From Phallusia mammillata (lineage: Eukaryota > Chordata > Ascidiacea > Phlebobranchia > Ascidiidae), in the NCBI GenBank assembly GCA_003260075.1, contig QLIY01000051.1, positions 187,099 through 251,098 of the forward strand: a stretch of DNA of 64,000 bases, written 5' to 3'. A program made the position numbers and the translations under genes. This document shows positions 1-41,700 of this stretch, one piece after another. The notes under the pieces are model-generated. The model saw only the letters and a list, made by a program, of their open reading frames with translations. It searched no databases and was not told the origin of the DNA. Numbering within the stretch: the first letter of the stretch is position 1; the number at the start of each line of letters is the position of its first letter.

Positions 1-41
1 TCTATGAATGTTTTAATGTAACAAATGAACCTTTTTCGCAG

Positions 42-21431
<21,390 letters not shown>

Positions 21432-21962
21432 CACACACAGGGGTTACTACAGGTCAATTTGAGTCGCTACTCCAAGCGATATTTCTTTTTTCGCAGGACA
21501 CAATATGTTGCATACATTTTTTGTTTACGACGTCATATGAGAATGACGTCATATAGGTTTGGTGGAGGTGGTGTCACATCTATTTTTTTTTAACATGGCA
21601 ATAAGTTGCAAAATCATATTTCGTTTATTACGTCAAAGTGCTGACGTCACGTCATAATGATATGTGGTGGTATACGTCACATATACTTCGGTTGTTTGAA
21701 TTAAAATCACCGTTGACATATTTGCTGATCTCCGCATTTGTGTAGCCTGTTGACAGATGAAGATCAAATATTATGGAATTATTTCTTAACTTCTGAAAAC
21801 ACGACAGCACGCTTTTCTCTTTTTTGCCTATTCACACATTTTTACACAATCAATGAGTATTAATTCAAAACATACCAGCTGAAAAATTAAGCAGTATTTC
21901 AAAAAGGTTCTGATTTTTCCAACCTGGTGTCCTAGTGTTGCCTTCAAACAATTAGTTTAAAC

Positions 21963-22173
21963 TAGTGATTCTCAATCGCGGATCACAGGGAGGCGGCTTC
22001 CAACTACTTATTTTGCGGCTCGCACCAGACCTTAGAAAACCACCAAATATTGCTATGTTAGCTTTCAAGGTAGGAATCTTTGGTGTTTTTTTGCGGCCTC
22101 TTACACACATAAAAATCTTATAGGCCTAGGCTACCATTTTGCCCCAACATTTTAAGAAGGTCGAGAACCAGTG
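21963..22173. mobile_element. hAT-type MITE, 211 bp
   Basis: Left end TAGTGATTCTCAATC, right end GGTCGAGAACCAGTG, flanked by a perfect 8-bp duplication GTTTAAAC (21955-21962, 22174-22181). Same end family as the elements at 3489 and 42178. Confidence 0.85.
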
Positions 22174-22847
22174 GTTTAAACCATTTCAGTGGCTCGAAAG
22201 AAGGTAAACAACAAATGAACGACCGACCATTCGAGAAAAAGCGAGAAAAAATGCGGTTCAGGACTTGCTTTTTGTTGTGTCCAATCGCAGCGACTGTTGA
22301 TCTTGTGTTCTCTTTTATTTTCTTACTTAACGGGCTAAAGGCAAGAAATTAAATTATTTTGTGGAGGTAAATATAGCAGACAGCTGGTAAGTGGGGTTCT
22401 TGCGCTAAATGCAGTCTTCAACAAAGAAATCTCCAGGGTACGATCTATTGTGCATAATAATGCAAGAATTACTTTTTGATCATATTCGTGTGCAAATTCT
22501 ACTTATCAACATAAAGTTTTTCATCCAAAACTGGTTTATTTTTTTCCTCCGATGCACGAGGTAAAGTTAGGCTAGTCCGAATAACAAAGGTTTTTTTTTG
22601 AAAAACTGTAAAAATTAAAGTAAATTCCTCCGCTCAAGTTTTAAAATTACTCCTTTGTTGGGAACCACTGCCTTAGGGGGGTGAAATGGTGATGCAGAAT
22701 GCGGAAGGAACCATTGCTCTGAACTGCTTTCTTCTACCGCACAATGCGCATTTGCCGCGTGGTCGGGAGTATCCATCAATCTGTTAATAGCTCATAGTAT
22801 TAAGTACGCGATTCTTTGGTGATTGCGCGCCGAGTGTATTCAGAGCG

Positions 22848-23040
22848 ATCATACAAGCATCGGGTTTTGGCTTTGAAAAGAAACGCAATTGTTAAAAACT
22901 GCTGCACGGCCACTCACTATTTTGCGTAACCAATTTACCAATCGTTCCCCCCCCTNATCATACAAGCATCGGGTTTTGGCTTTGAAAAGAAACGCAATTG
23001 TTAAAAACTGCTGCACGGCCACTCACTATTTTGCGTAACC
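22848..23040. repeat. Duplicated flank across N at 22956
   Basis: About 83 bp starting ATCATACAAGCATCGGG occurs at 22848 and again at 22957, immediately after the N. A C8 run precedes the N and a C11 run lies at 23061-23071. Confidence 0.88.
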
Positions 23041-23439
23041 ACTCAAATTTTTTTGCGTAACCCCCCCCCCCTTGCTTTCACCCGGCCACTGAAGAAAGTC
23101 AATCAAAAAACCTCTAAAATGAATACGATTAGAATTGTTGCGCTTTTCGCATGTTTTTCTCCTTGTCAAGTTTACTCTCTCAGGGACTGATTTCAAAATA
23201 GCAAATTCCTTTGGGTCAAACTTGAACAGTGGTGAAAACAAAAGTCCTGTTTGGCAACCAATTGATGTGATCAATACTAACCCTAGTTGGCAATTACATG
23301 CCGCCAGTACGTGTTTGTCAACGCTTGTATTTAAAGATTACCTAATAAGCCCCGGTAATTTAATGCCATTTGCGTTGACTAAGGTTCGCAGCTAGTAGCT
23401 TTACGATTTGGGAACAAATTTAGACGTAATTTGGACCAG

Positions 23440-23570
23440 TATATAAGCAAGTGCTGCCAAGCATAATATCAATTTTATAGAGCTTATCTAGCAAATGTAT
23501 TTTTATTCCGACGTTTCGATGTCCTTTACAGGTCGCCTTCATCAGGGTAAATAACTCATAAACTTACTTG
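23440..23570. mobile_element. Short interspersed repeat with hammerhead-like core, copy 1
   Basis: Shares AGTATATAAGC, CTGCCA, TAATATCAA and AGGTCGCCTTCATC words, in the same order, with 51320-51450. On the minus strand it contains CTGATGAAGGC (23535-23545) followed by CGAAACGTC (23510-23518). Confidence 0.55.
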
Positions 23571-24053
23571 TTATTGAGCTCTATAGACTTGTTGTTTGGA
23601 GCAAATTTGCGCGTTTAAACAGAACCGCTTACTACATGCACATTTTGGCAGCTTTTCAAAAGCAGCTTAGTTCAGAGAATTTTTGCATTTTGAGTACAAG
23701 GTATAATAGCACTATTTACGAGGGCTTTTCAACGACCGTTTTGCACTCAATACCTGGGATGTTAAACAATATAACTTATATATATATATACATAAAAACT
23801 AAGTTTTGATTGGATTTGCTAAATTCTCTCCAGTATGTTTGAAGTTTCATTCATAAACATTGCAAAATTGGTTTGTATTATTTGTTGCAGATTTTTTTTT
23901 GTCAGTGTTAGGTGTTTTACAAGGATGTTTGTTTCCGCCATATTTTGTCAGATCAAGTAAGGCTACCAATGATCTAACAAAACGAAAATTTGTTGCAAAA
24001 AATGGCTGCAATAAGGTAAGAATATTTAGTTTTTAGGCAAAAGATAAAAATTA

Positions 24054-24259
24054 CGGTAAACCTCGGTTAAAGGTGCTTGAGGTACAAATGATTTGTAATG
24101 TGGGAAAGCTTGAACTAATCGACACCGGTTAATCCGGATCTTCGCCTAATTCGAACAAAACTTGGGGTACAAATGATTTGTAACTTGGTAGCGCTTTAAC
24201 TAATTGACATCGGTTAAATTTTTTGGTCCAAACGGGTCGAAGTTAATCGAGGTTTACCG
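24054..24259. mobile_element. Tc1/mariner-type MITE with TA target duplication
   Basis: Terminal inverted repeats CGGTAAACCTCG and CGAGGTTTACCG, flanked by TA on both sides (24052-24053 and 24260-24261). A degenerate relative is at 29355-29512. Confidence 0.78.
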
Positions 24260-24771
24260 TAGTAGAAAAAAAGTACCGTAGAAAAAAAAGAAGGTCATGG
24301 CAGTGGGGTGATCATTCAAAGCATTGTATAATTTTAATCATCAAATTAGAAGCAACCTTTAACAAAAAATACAAAAGAACCGATGAAATATAAGTAAACA
24401 GCAAACGGTGTAGGCTATTTGATTGGACTTTCGAGTGGGCCGCATAGTAGGCTAAACCTTGTAGTTTTTCGGCATGGGCTCTTATCCTATGTCTAGCTAG
24501 CCTATAGTTAGTGAAACATATCTCATAAATTAAGAAACTGTCTACAAGTGTTAGTTATTAGTGATTTGGTGGTACATATTATCACTGTCGTTCTAGTACA
24601 TCGGGAACCATAAAAAAATTATACTATGTAACGTCGAATAAAATCGTAGCACGCTTCATCTATTTTCTATGTGCAAGAAACTTGAGCGACATTTTGCCAA
24701 AGCTGTGCCAAATAAGATTACACAATTATAAAATAATTTCTAAAACTGGTTAGAAGACCTGTAACATAGGC

Positions 24772-24987
24772 CAGGGGTGGGCAGCCTATCTGTTCTTGCT
24801 GACCGTTATTGAAAGTAAAAATTTATCGCGGACTGGCGTTCAAAAAACTACAAATATTTAGCAATGAAAACGATAAGTTAGTTTATTATCCCCGATATAC
24901 ATAGGCAAAATGTTTTAAAGCATTTAACCTGAACAAATATACGGCCCGGTAACGAACTTCTCGCGGACCGGCAGTTGCCGACCACAG
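24772..24987. mobile_element. Probable hAT MITE, CAGGGGTGGGCAGCC ends
   Basis: Left end CAGGGGTGGGCAGCC; right end GTTGCCGACCACAG after GCGGACCGG. No clear target duplication seen. Confidence 0.55.
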
Positions 24988-26077
24988 GCCTAGAATATAT
25001 ACCAAAACAAGTTTTTTTTTACTCTAACAAGTGCCAAAATTATTATTGCGTTTTTTACTGGATTAGTAGTAGAGACACCGTGTAGCCTAAACCGTGTAAA
25101 AAATAATAGGTAATTAGTAAATTAGCTGTTATTAGCACTGATCTTCTAATCTCTTATTATTAAGGTTTACGTATGCCAATAACTGCAAAGTCAATTACTG
25201 ATTTTGACTTATAAGATTGCTTTGTGAATAATGTTTGTTGGGGGTTAGGCCTAATCATAGAAAATGCGGCATTTGTGTCCTTTCCCTTTTTTAATTTATT
25301 GAACCTTCCTAGTTTAGTAATTGGCATTGCAACCTGACTTTGACACAACAATCTATGGTCATCGATACGCGAAATCCTTTTGAGAAAAGATATTCCTCAT
25401 GACAAGGGGAAATTGATTGATCCCTGTGGGACTCTAAAAATAAATCGATCCAAAAAGTTTTTATTGTTGTTGTCTATGTCTGTTTGTGTTCATGCTAAGA
25501 GCGCATGATTATAATTTGCAATCGAATCCCATAAGCAAGCTCAGATAATTTGGATTTCAAGCTATCAATTTTTGTTTGAGTGATCGTCAAACTTTTTAAA
25601 AATTAAACCATTGCTAAAAACAAAACCAACTTAAAACCTTGTAAAAAGTCGCATAATAACAACACTATAGATGCTTGAAAATGGACAATAAAGAAGAACA
25701 AAAACACAACAAACCACAAACCAATCAAAAATAATTAAATTCTATGAACTTAACAGCGAAGAAAAATCGGGTTGTAAACTTGTAATAGGACTACTTAACA
25801 ACTAAACTTACATGCTAAATATTACTCGAATATATGATCTAACACACAGAACTAGATAATGTAAACAGTTTGGCAATATTTTATTGTTCCACATAGTTTA
25901 AAATCCGGCGTGCCGTATGCGTCGCCTAAACCAGAATAAATTTAAACTTGTTTAACATATTTTTAAATGGGGGGGGGGTTTTGGCAATATTTTATTGTTC
26001 CACATAGTTTAAAATCCGGCGTGCTGTATGTGTCGCCTAAACCAGAATAAATTTAAACTTGTTTAACATATTTTTAA

Positions 26078-32364
<6,287 letters not shown>

Positions 32365-32716
32365 TCGAATTCAGTGGGGGGTGCCGCAAAAAATGAAGTA
32401 CCATTCTTGTTTTACGTTTTGACAAGAGTTTTCAAAATAATGTATGAAAGTAACGTCATAATGTAACAAAGTTGTTACGTCATGTGAAATGCTGTTGTAG
32501 AATTTACGTATAATAGTGACCTCATCACCTGTATTTTTACGAAAACGTTTATAACCGCATGAACTGGAACTAGATCACGCCTAAACCTCGTGACGTCATG
32601 GTAAATGACGTGTCATAAAATTTGTGACGTCACGGAAACCAAAAAGCGTCCATCCCTCATCGCGGTTTACAACAAAGAACGCTAAACGCAATTGGTTGGT
32701 GATTATGACGTCATCG
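32365..32716. other. Convergent 3' region between receptor and RhoGEF
   Basis: The two stop codons face each other 352 bp apart. The interval contains at least four GACGTCA copies (about 32592, 32607, 32625 and 32707). No clear AATAAA was found for either gene. Confidence 0.6.
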
Positions 32717-35700
32717 CTAAATAAGTGTCGTCACTTCGCCGAGCATTCGGAAGCGACGTTGTAAGTTTCGCTCGCGCATTTTCGAGTTGAGGATCTCCTT
32801 GACATGAACTGAAGGAAACCAACCTCGACAGCCATCAGATATCCGCTCCCCGTAATACCATCCGTCGGAAGTCGACTCCAAGACTATATAAACATCCAAT
32901 GTCTGCGGCACAATATAGTTTTCCTTGCATTTGTTTTTTTATTGGTAATTCTTGCACAGTTTTGTTACATTGTGTCAAAAACTCGTTGTTCATACAGCTT
33001 AGGGTTCAAAAAAGTCTACAGCAATCCAATTTGCCGCGGAGTTAGGATTCGTTTCTGTTGTGTGTTTTTAAATCTTTTGAAGTGATTTTTTATTCACAAA
33101 CGTACAATTGTAAATATTGTAACATATTTTTTGTATGTTTTTGTAATGTTGCACGTTATGACCAAAACTTATACTTTAGTTAAGTCTTGACAAAAGCATA
33201 TGGCAAGGATAACACATTTTCAAATATTTTAGCTGTGTTTTACGACCTAAGTTTTGGACAGGACCTCAATTTAACCTAAAGAAGTCATATTGGCCTACGT
33301 TGGAAAGCACTGATGTAGTGTAATACAGAAATAATGGCAAATAATACGTCACCCTTACCTTTAAAGTTATCGCATCGGTTTCTTTGGCACGATAGGAACT
33401 TATAACTTCGACCTGAATAAAAGATTGATATTATACCCAACATTTCCAGCGAGTTAGTCGCATTTTAATTGAACCAATGGAAAACTTTCCACCTAAACGT
33501 GCGTTACAATAGAAAATTTTGGCCGGATTTTTTTTCCAGGAAAATTCTTTCAAACCAGAAAATTGTAAAGCTTGTTGTGATCTCAAATTACCAACCTTAT
33601 AAATGTTAAAAACGTTTGCCAGTACGTAGGTACAGTAAACACAATAAATCAATATTAGCATGGGTCAAACCCGTACTCGATAAAAATCTGCTTAAAAAAC
33701 AGTCAAAAATTCATCCAGTCTGCGGTCTGAACCTAATATAGTCGGTTTGGTGTATCACAGTAGAAAAGTTAGAAAGAGATGTCAAGAAAAAGTAGAATAA
33801 TGTCAAATCTTAAGCTAATACCAAAAAACCTAGTATTTTCTGAACACTAAAGTAAGAGCATTTATCTCTACCACTTACTTGTAGGTTGCTGTTCGAAATT
33901 TTATTATACGGTACAGGTTGGTGTCTCAATACCGCCATCCAGCGGGACTTTGTGCTCGGTTTGTCAGCTTCAAATCTCATCTCAGTCCGCTGGTTCTCCT
34001 ACAAAGCAAAAAAATACCTAAACATTGCAAAAATCCTGTAACACACACAAAAAGGGCAAAATCTTTCAGATGATAAAATAGTTTTAAAACTGACAACAAC
34101 ATTAGAAACTTTATTTGCCAATTTACAATTAAAATATTCGTGCATTGAAGGAATCCATTTTATGATGGACCGGAGTTGTAAGCCGGGTTTTGGGTTGTGA
34201 TTTTTTAACAACGGGCTTTATTCGGGCCTGACTTCACATCCAGTGTGCGTAATTAAAAACAAACTATCTAGCTAGGTAGCCAGTTGCTGGATTTAACCTA
34301 ATGTCCAACCCTAAATCGTCATGTTCAGCCATTCTCTATTATTGTGCATGTATTCTTCATAGGTCTATCAATCAAACTTTCAAGTCTAAACGGGCTTCTC
34401 AAAAACAATTCGGGTTTGTGCCGGACTTCGGGCTTATACTTTCGGGTTCTGGCTCGAATTTCAGGCCCGCTTGCCACTCTGTGATAGACATTACAACAAA
34501 TGCTGCAATTATCAGCGCAGATATCAACAGCAGTTTTTTAAAAGTTTGCCCGACAATTAATGTAAAGAAAGTCATTACCTGATTCTGCTCGACAACAAGA
34601 ATAAATCCCACAGGGTCGTTTATGACGTCACGACTACGTAATCGCTCCTTGGTGAAGTAATCGGTGACGGTGTAGGCGTCATCACTAAGCAAAATCAAAT
34701 TGGGAGACAAAAATTAAAATGAGAGATAAAAACAATAGTGAAAATTTAAAGACATTATTGAGAAAAATGGCAACTTTAAATTGTTTAAAACTTTAAGAGG
34801 GAGGCGGCACTGGCATTGTTGCCAAGGTGGCGTTTTTTCCGCCCGATTGGGCTTGTTTCTGACATCAAGTTGCGGGTTGCGGTTTTTGTGGCGGGTTGTT
34901 AAAAGTTTTTTTTGTGTAATTTTATGCCTCTTTGTAAACAGTAAAATAAAAGTAAAATTGGGCTTGTGTTTGATTTACTATGCAGTTGTGGTTTTGGGGC
35001 TACTTTTGACATCCGTTCTAGTCATTTCAATAGTCCTGGTCTGCACCAATGCGCACCTTTTCTTCTTCGCTATAAGTAGTACGTCGTTGAAAAGGAATAA
35101 ACAAACATCTTGTCTGGCAACTCGACGGAAACCGAGAACGGATTCATCCTGGGTTCTTGTTAAAACTCCTTGTTTCACCAGAAACCGGGACGGTGAGATG
35201 AGAGCAAACGACTGAAAGTTTAAAGAGATGTTCAATTTCAAATTGGTTTACTGTTGCTTTAAATAGCTGAACAACACAATAGGTTGTGGCTATAGTGAGC
35301 CGCTTACTATTTGCCTATCCTATTGCAGTTTCTGTAAAAGTTGTACTTGTAATTCGGCTTGGTTTGGGTTAGGGTTTTAGTTTGAATAAAACAGGCTTGA
35401 TTCGGGCCTTATCTGCATACTCGGCCACATTTTTGTTGGAATTTCACTGGGTATAAGGTAAAAAGGGGAGGTTTTGACCGGGTTTCAGGATCGTATTTTT
35501 GGGTTTGGGGCCCGCTCACATCTATAGCACCATACAGTGTTTTTTTAAGGTGTTGTGGGGGACCGTTTAAATTTCTCCAGCNTCCAGCGGTTTCCCAAAA
35601 TTTGCCAGTAGCCTAATAAATAATTCGTTTAAGCAAATATGGCTATTTTTTGGTATTTAAATGAAACACTTGCGGTCTCTTAAAACTACTTAGCGGTCAC

Positions 35701-38700
35701 CCAAACCAAACCTTAAAAAAAACCTGGCACCATATATGGTTCCTGTTGCTATGTTTATCTTATTATAGGTGTTTTTTCATAATTTGAGCAAGGGCTGGCC
35801 ACAAACATCTTGTGCTCACATGGTTGTGGGTTCTGCTTTTTCACACCAGAATTATTATTACTTTANCAAACATCTTGTGCTCACATGGTAGTGGGTTCTA
35901 GTTTTTCACACCAGAATTATAATTATTGGTTAAAAACAGTGGCTTAACCAAGTTTATACTTTACTAACTTCTGGCAATGCTACTGGAGATTGGACCTATT
36001 ATAAATCTAACTTCGTACAACAGAGGTTTTCAACCAAGTCTTTAAAATGAAACAAAATTTCTTACTCTTGTCGATTTAAAGTCAAGTTGATGTTGAAGTT
36101 GAATCATTTGCTCAGTTCGCTCTAGCGATTTCGCGCGTTCATTGCATTTCTGAAGAAATTTTGACATGTTACAGATATTTCTAAGATAAATACATTCATA
36201 CTGGGCCTTTAATGGGCCTGGCGTACTATGTGTTGCAGATATTGTAGTTTACAGATTTTAACTGTTAATAGGCTACTTTAAACACATGTGATAATAAACG
36301 GAAATTAAATATATGTTGACAGCGCATGAAGGTTTCAGTTAGATCAAAGAAGTCTCATATTGTTTTAGAATTGGCCAGAAAACCACAAAACGATGTAAAT
36401 AATTCTGTAGGTCAGGGGTCGGCAACCCCTGGCACGTGCGGCAAGGTTGGCAGGCGATGTGGTTTTTTGGGCATGCCCAGTGATTTTCGACTGCATATTA
36501 AATACTGATTGGTAAAAACGATGTTACTTCCCGTGTTTTTAATTTGCTTTGATTCAAAAATACCAAAAACACAAAATACAAATACGAATGTACGTCTTTT
36601 GTAAAAACTATTCAAATTAGCTAGCACCAACAACTAAGCCATACAAAAACGTTGGAACGCTTACACTAAAAAACTTAACACGGCAGTAAATTGACACGCG
36701 GTATTCAAAAGCTGTAAATATCAGGGAAATAAATATTTTTATATCCATGAGTACGGCCTACCGAGCCAGCCCACGTAATAGCGATAAACTTATTGGTAAA
36801 CGTAAACGTAAACATACGTACGCTTGTCTAAAACCAATAAAATAAAAAACCTTACTTAGCGTAAGGACAGAAACGGAACGAAACTGAATGACGTTCTCGG
36901 TTTTGACCTTTTATTGATATCGTTAAGTTCAGACCGAAATAATTTTATTACTGCTGTTACAATTACTCCTGTTTCTTTTGATTCGAAGAAAATCTGACTC
37001 ACAGTAAGAGCACGAATTGTGGTTATCACGTCACAAAACCTTTTTTTAATCCATTTTTATTGAACAGCCAACGCAAATATGCCTATATGTTTGGCAAAAC
37101 TCCTTAAAACTCTTATGTAATTTTTGCAGCTATACTTTCGTGGTCAGACAAACATAACATACAAATAAACGTAGTTGCCCTTTTCTTATCTTTCGGTATA
37201 TAACACTGCTTTGAACTCAATTAAACATTATTTTTTGCCTTATAGCTTATACCTTTACGAGATTGGTGGTTTCCCTTAACGCACGTGATGCAACGTCATA
37301 CTGCGGCATTGAGACGTCACAACGTTGAAAAATGGTCTACAAAGAGAAAAAAAGATTTAAATAACTTTCGAATACAACGTATTGTTTCCATGTAATATAC
37401 GCTGTTTGTTAATACTAGATTTACCAAATTTTTTGTTGTTTTTAATCTATGCTTTTACAGAAACTGACAATGCCTAGGCGAAATATGTATTCTTAGGTTT
37501 TATCGACTGATTCTGTTTTCTTGGGAATCTGTTTCCGTATTTTAAGACACTTAAAAACAGTGATCGATAAGTATGCTCTGTCAGAGGGTTGCTGCATGTC
37601 TGTTCAATTGATTGGTTCGAGATTTAACATATATGTGCAGACAAATTAAACATGAGTAACTCACATCGACCAACAAAGGCAGTCTGGTGATTCTCTGCAT
37701 AGGAAGTAGAAGGAACGAATGTAGAGGAAGACCTGCGCATTCTTCACCGCCCTCTAGCTGCCGAAGAATCTTTAGAAATGCCGGGTTGTTGTCCCTTTAC
37801 AAAAACAACATTTGAACTTGTGAGGTGCCGAAGTTTCGGTTGGTCAAAACTGCTAGGCCGAATATGCCGCTTTGTTAATGTTTCGGTTTCTGTTTCGGCC
37901 CGAACTTCTTTTAATTTGGCCGAAACCAAAGTTTACTATTGTAAGAAAATGAATAAGGTTCAGTATTAAGCTTCAATCAGAAAGGGAATTTTAGATTCGG
38001 CTTGATTTTGTATGGTGGGTTTCGGCCCGAAACTTNAACTTGTGAGGTGCCGAAGTTTCGGTTGGTCAAAACTGCTAGGCCGAATATGCCGCTTTGTTAA
38101 TGTTTCGGTTTCTGTTTCGGCCCGAACTTCTTTTAATTTGGCCGAAACTAAAGTTTACTATTGTAAGAAAATGAATAAGGTTCAGTATTAAGCTTCAATC
38201 AGAAAGGGAATTTTAGATTCGGCTTGATTTTGTATGGTGGGTTTCGGCCCAAAACTTTAGGGTTGGTTCGGTCTTCACTCATTTTAGAACAAATCTGTTT
38301 AACTTTATTGAACTGATGAAGCCAAACAGGAAAAAATATGTAATTATTTGGCCTAGAAGTGACCAAATTTAGCCTTGACCAACCAGTTTTGGCTTTGGGC
38401 AAACCTTGGACAACAAATTTTGATTCAGGTTGACCAATTTTGACCTTGGTCAACCAGTTTTGACCTTAGTAAACCAGTTTTGACTTTGGTCAACTAATTT
38501 GATATTGGCCTACCAATTGACCTTAGGTAACTTGATTTAAATTGGTCTAAAAAAATACGAGCATTTCTTACATGAGTCTCTGTAGCGCCCTCTGCTGATA
38601 GCTTTCGTTGGAACAATACGTGACGTAGGGCTCGAAGTCTCCGGCGGTCACGTGTTCCAGAATGATGTCACATACGTCATGCATGGAAACCGATGACGCT

Positions 38701-41700
38701 TTTCGTCGTTTCGTCAATGAGTGATAAAACCTAAAAATGTTTATTTTTTTAGCTGCACGTAGATTTTAGAAAAAACACACGAAATAAGACTTGCTTAAAG
38801 TAGTTGCACGATCCTACAAAAGTTTAATGGCTTTAATATCGGTTTCGCTCTTGATTCAAAATCCTTTTATATGGTTCTAAGCCACAAAAGGGAATGATTT
38901 TAATAGTGTTCCAGCAAATATTTTTTATGGTAGTAGCTATGCCGCGAAAGTCTAACAAGCACTCCCTTTAAACCAGAATATAATCATAACAACAAAACTT
39001 ACTGTCGACTGGTTCTACGCACAGCCTCTACATTGCTGAACAGATGATGGAATTCGGTGTTTGTGACGGAAGCACGAAGCTCTTCTGACGCCATAAAGTA
39101 GTTGATGAGCACGTTGAGACTACGTAGGTATGACGATTCTGACGAAATCAGCTCGAACATTGACTAAATTACAAAAAAAATTCGGGTTAAATGTCAGCAT
39201 AAAGCGGGTTACCAAAGAGCTTCGTGAAAGTATGTCAATGTTTTAAAGATAAAAAAATTTAAGCAGCGTTTACATGTTTCACAAAAGGTGAAAACGGTAA
39301 CAGTAAATAAAACAAGATTAGACAAAATCGATTAAGTGATGAAATACATCACGTGAAATTAATTTCGTGACAAACTGGGTTACGTGACAAACTACCGTAT
39401 ATCACATGAGACTGATTTCATGACAAATCGGATCACGTGACAAATTTTATCACATGAAACCGATTTCGTCGCAAAATATATCACATGACGAAAACATTTC
39501 TGTGACAAACCATATCACAGGATCAAATCTAAATTTGTGGCAAAGTGAATTAAGTGCTGTGATCATGTGATAAAGTCAATTTCGTGACAGGAACTGGGGT
39601 CTTACAGAACAGATCGAAACAGTGTGCACAAATCTGTAGATTATCATTTATTTTCTCGATGGTTTCATAACTATAATTTTACTATTCCAGTAAGATGTGA
39701 CAAAACTTCTTACTTCCTGTCGCTTTCTCTCCTTGGAGCTCATACTGATCAAAACTCCGCTTTCCTGGACATGAGGAAGGCAGCCCCAGCTCTGACGTTT
39801 CGCCCCTTGTCGCCTCAAACCGTCCTTTCCCCGCACTGTACATGATTGTATTGACAAAACGTTTATGACAGATTTTGTAAACCGTTACTTCCAATCAAAA
39901 ATCAAAAAAGCAACTACATCAAGAGAGATGTTATCCCTTTTTATTATTTTCAATTTACTGTCTCAGTTCATATGGTTCAGTTCTACACGCATATTTTTTG
40001 ATATTTTAAAAGTTGGATTTAACTTACGTAATGTTACTATTTCGTCATCATCATCATCAACAATGGTTATTCCCCTTTCCTTCACCTTCTGATACAAAAT
40101 AGCATCAGCTACGGATGGTGGGTCCTTAAACAAACAAAAAGAAGCTGTCATGCCGATGATGATAATTCATGTGCATTTTTTTCCAAACAACTGAAAATTC
40201 ATTAAGTTTTAATGCTACTTAAGAAACTTGTAAATTGAATTCGAAAAACAAACAAGGTTTGGAAATACACCTTAATCATTGGATCACAACCCTGAGTTCG
40301 GGCACCCTAAAAGGCCTGCAAGATGGGTCTAGGGATCCAACAGCTATCGGCAAATTTAGTTTACCCAATCTCTACTAAAATTTATTCGATTACAATTGTG
40401 CTTTATAGGTTACCTACTGATGTTGTTTATTTGTAAATTAGAGAAAAATCTTGACAAGGGTAACAAAAACGATTTATGCATTGTCATTAAGAGCCGTGCA
40501 TACAGAATGATTACATCAATTGCAAGTAAACTTATTATACCTCGCTATTCTCCGAAACACTCGGAAGCCTCTCGTGCGTGAGTTTAGGAGGAGTTTGAAT
40601 TGCCTTGTGGTACGAATTCGTTCGTATTTTACGAAAGTTTGGAAAATGACTGCGAGAAAAAGAAAAGAGATGTTTTTGAAAGCACAGGCAAATATTTTTA
40701 TGCCAAACAGGAAAAAAAACTGTTACATTTCTTTGTTAAATTCAATTAACTTTATAAACACACGTAGCTTAAGTGATGGGATAAACTACGCCACGTATGT
40801 ATGACGTAGCAATAGATTATAGGCTACGTGTCGAAATTTCGCCTGAAGATTTATTATTAGTAGCTCGCTTTTTCATGTTTCGAAATAAGAAAGAATGACT
40901 TTTGGGGTTCGAATCCCACCGATTCCGAATTTGAGTAGTGCTTGCAGTCAGCTATGGTCAGTCAAGTTGACGTGTGTAAGTAAACGCATGCGTATAGATT
41001 ACGCAGATCTGCAAGATTAAAATCGCCTTTGGCTTCAGGCTATCCGCTTATGTTAGGCTGGTACAGCTGCTGCCACAATTCATGACAAAACCATTTCCTA
41101 CTTAAATTTTACTCCAAAACCGTATTACCATAATATACAACAAACAATATCTTTACTATAAATATACATCGATGTCCATTACAGCAATGGTTTTAAATCG
41201 TTTGCAATAAAATGTATGCTATTTTGGGGTCTTAAAGCCCTGTGTAATGATGCCTGAGTTGTAATTTTACTTTGTTTAAGATGTTTTGTTTAATAACCAT
41301 GTTTAAATTTTACCAAGAGAATTAAAGTATAAAAGGATATGAATGTGGAACAAAATACTGAATGGTTCAGAACCATAAAGAGAAATTTCTTGCGTTCTGA
41401 TGTCTACAGAAGCACATGTCAATTCACTTTACAATAGCTGTATAATTTAGAACGTGCATTCAATAACGTTATAACAAAACCAGCCAATGTGGTATTAGGT
41501 AAGTGTTTGTGCACCCAACGAGAATGAAACTTAAATAGAGAGCATTTTCTATTAAACCCAAAAATACAAAAATACAAGAAATTCATTTAAATTTATGCAC
41601 ACTCGAACTACATTTAAGAAACCAACAAGATACTAGAGCTACGTTAGTCGCCGTTTATTCCAATAGCAGCAGGGTAATAAACATCTGGTAAATATTTAAC

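Larger units (their letters stand above)
21432..26077. other. Intergenic region between POLR1A and the receptor gene
   Basis: No convincing gene. Its first few hundred bases are probably POLR1A 3' UTR, with a weak ATTAAA at 21700. It holds several TGACGTCA-like palindromes (21526-21660), a hAT MITE (21963), an N join with duplicated flanks (22956), a Tc1-like MITE (24054), another MITE-like repeat (24772), and a poly-G join (25969-25978) just upstream of the receptor start codon. Confidence 0.7.

Noticed and set aside
23119..23395. Short secreted-protein-like ORF (MNTIRIVALFACFSPCQVYS) and an overlapping 86-codon ORF
   Set aside because: The first stops within 25 codons without a good donor; the second has no ATG. 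It lies beside an assembly join and no domain is recognisable.
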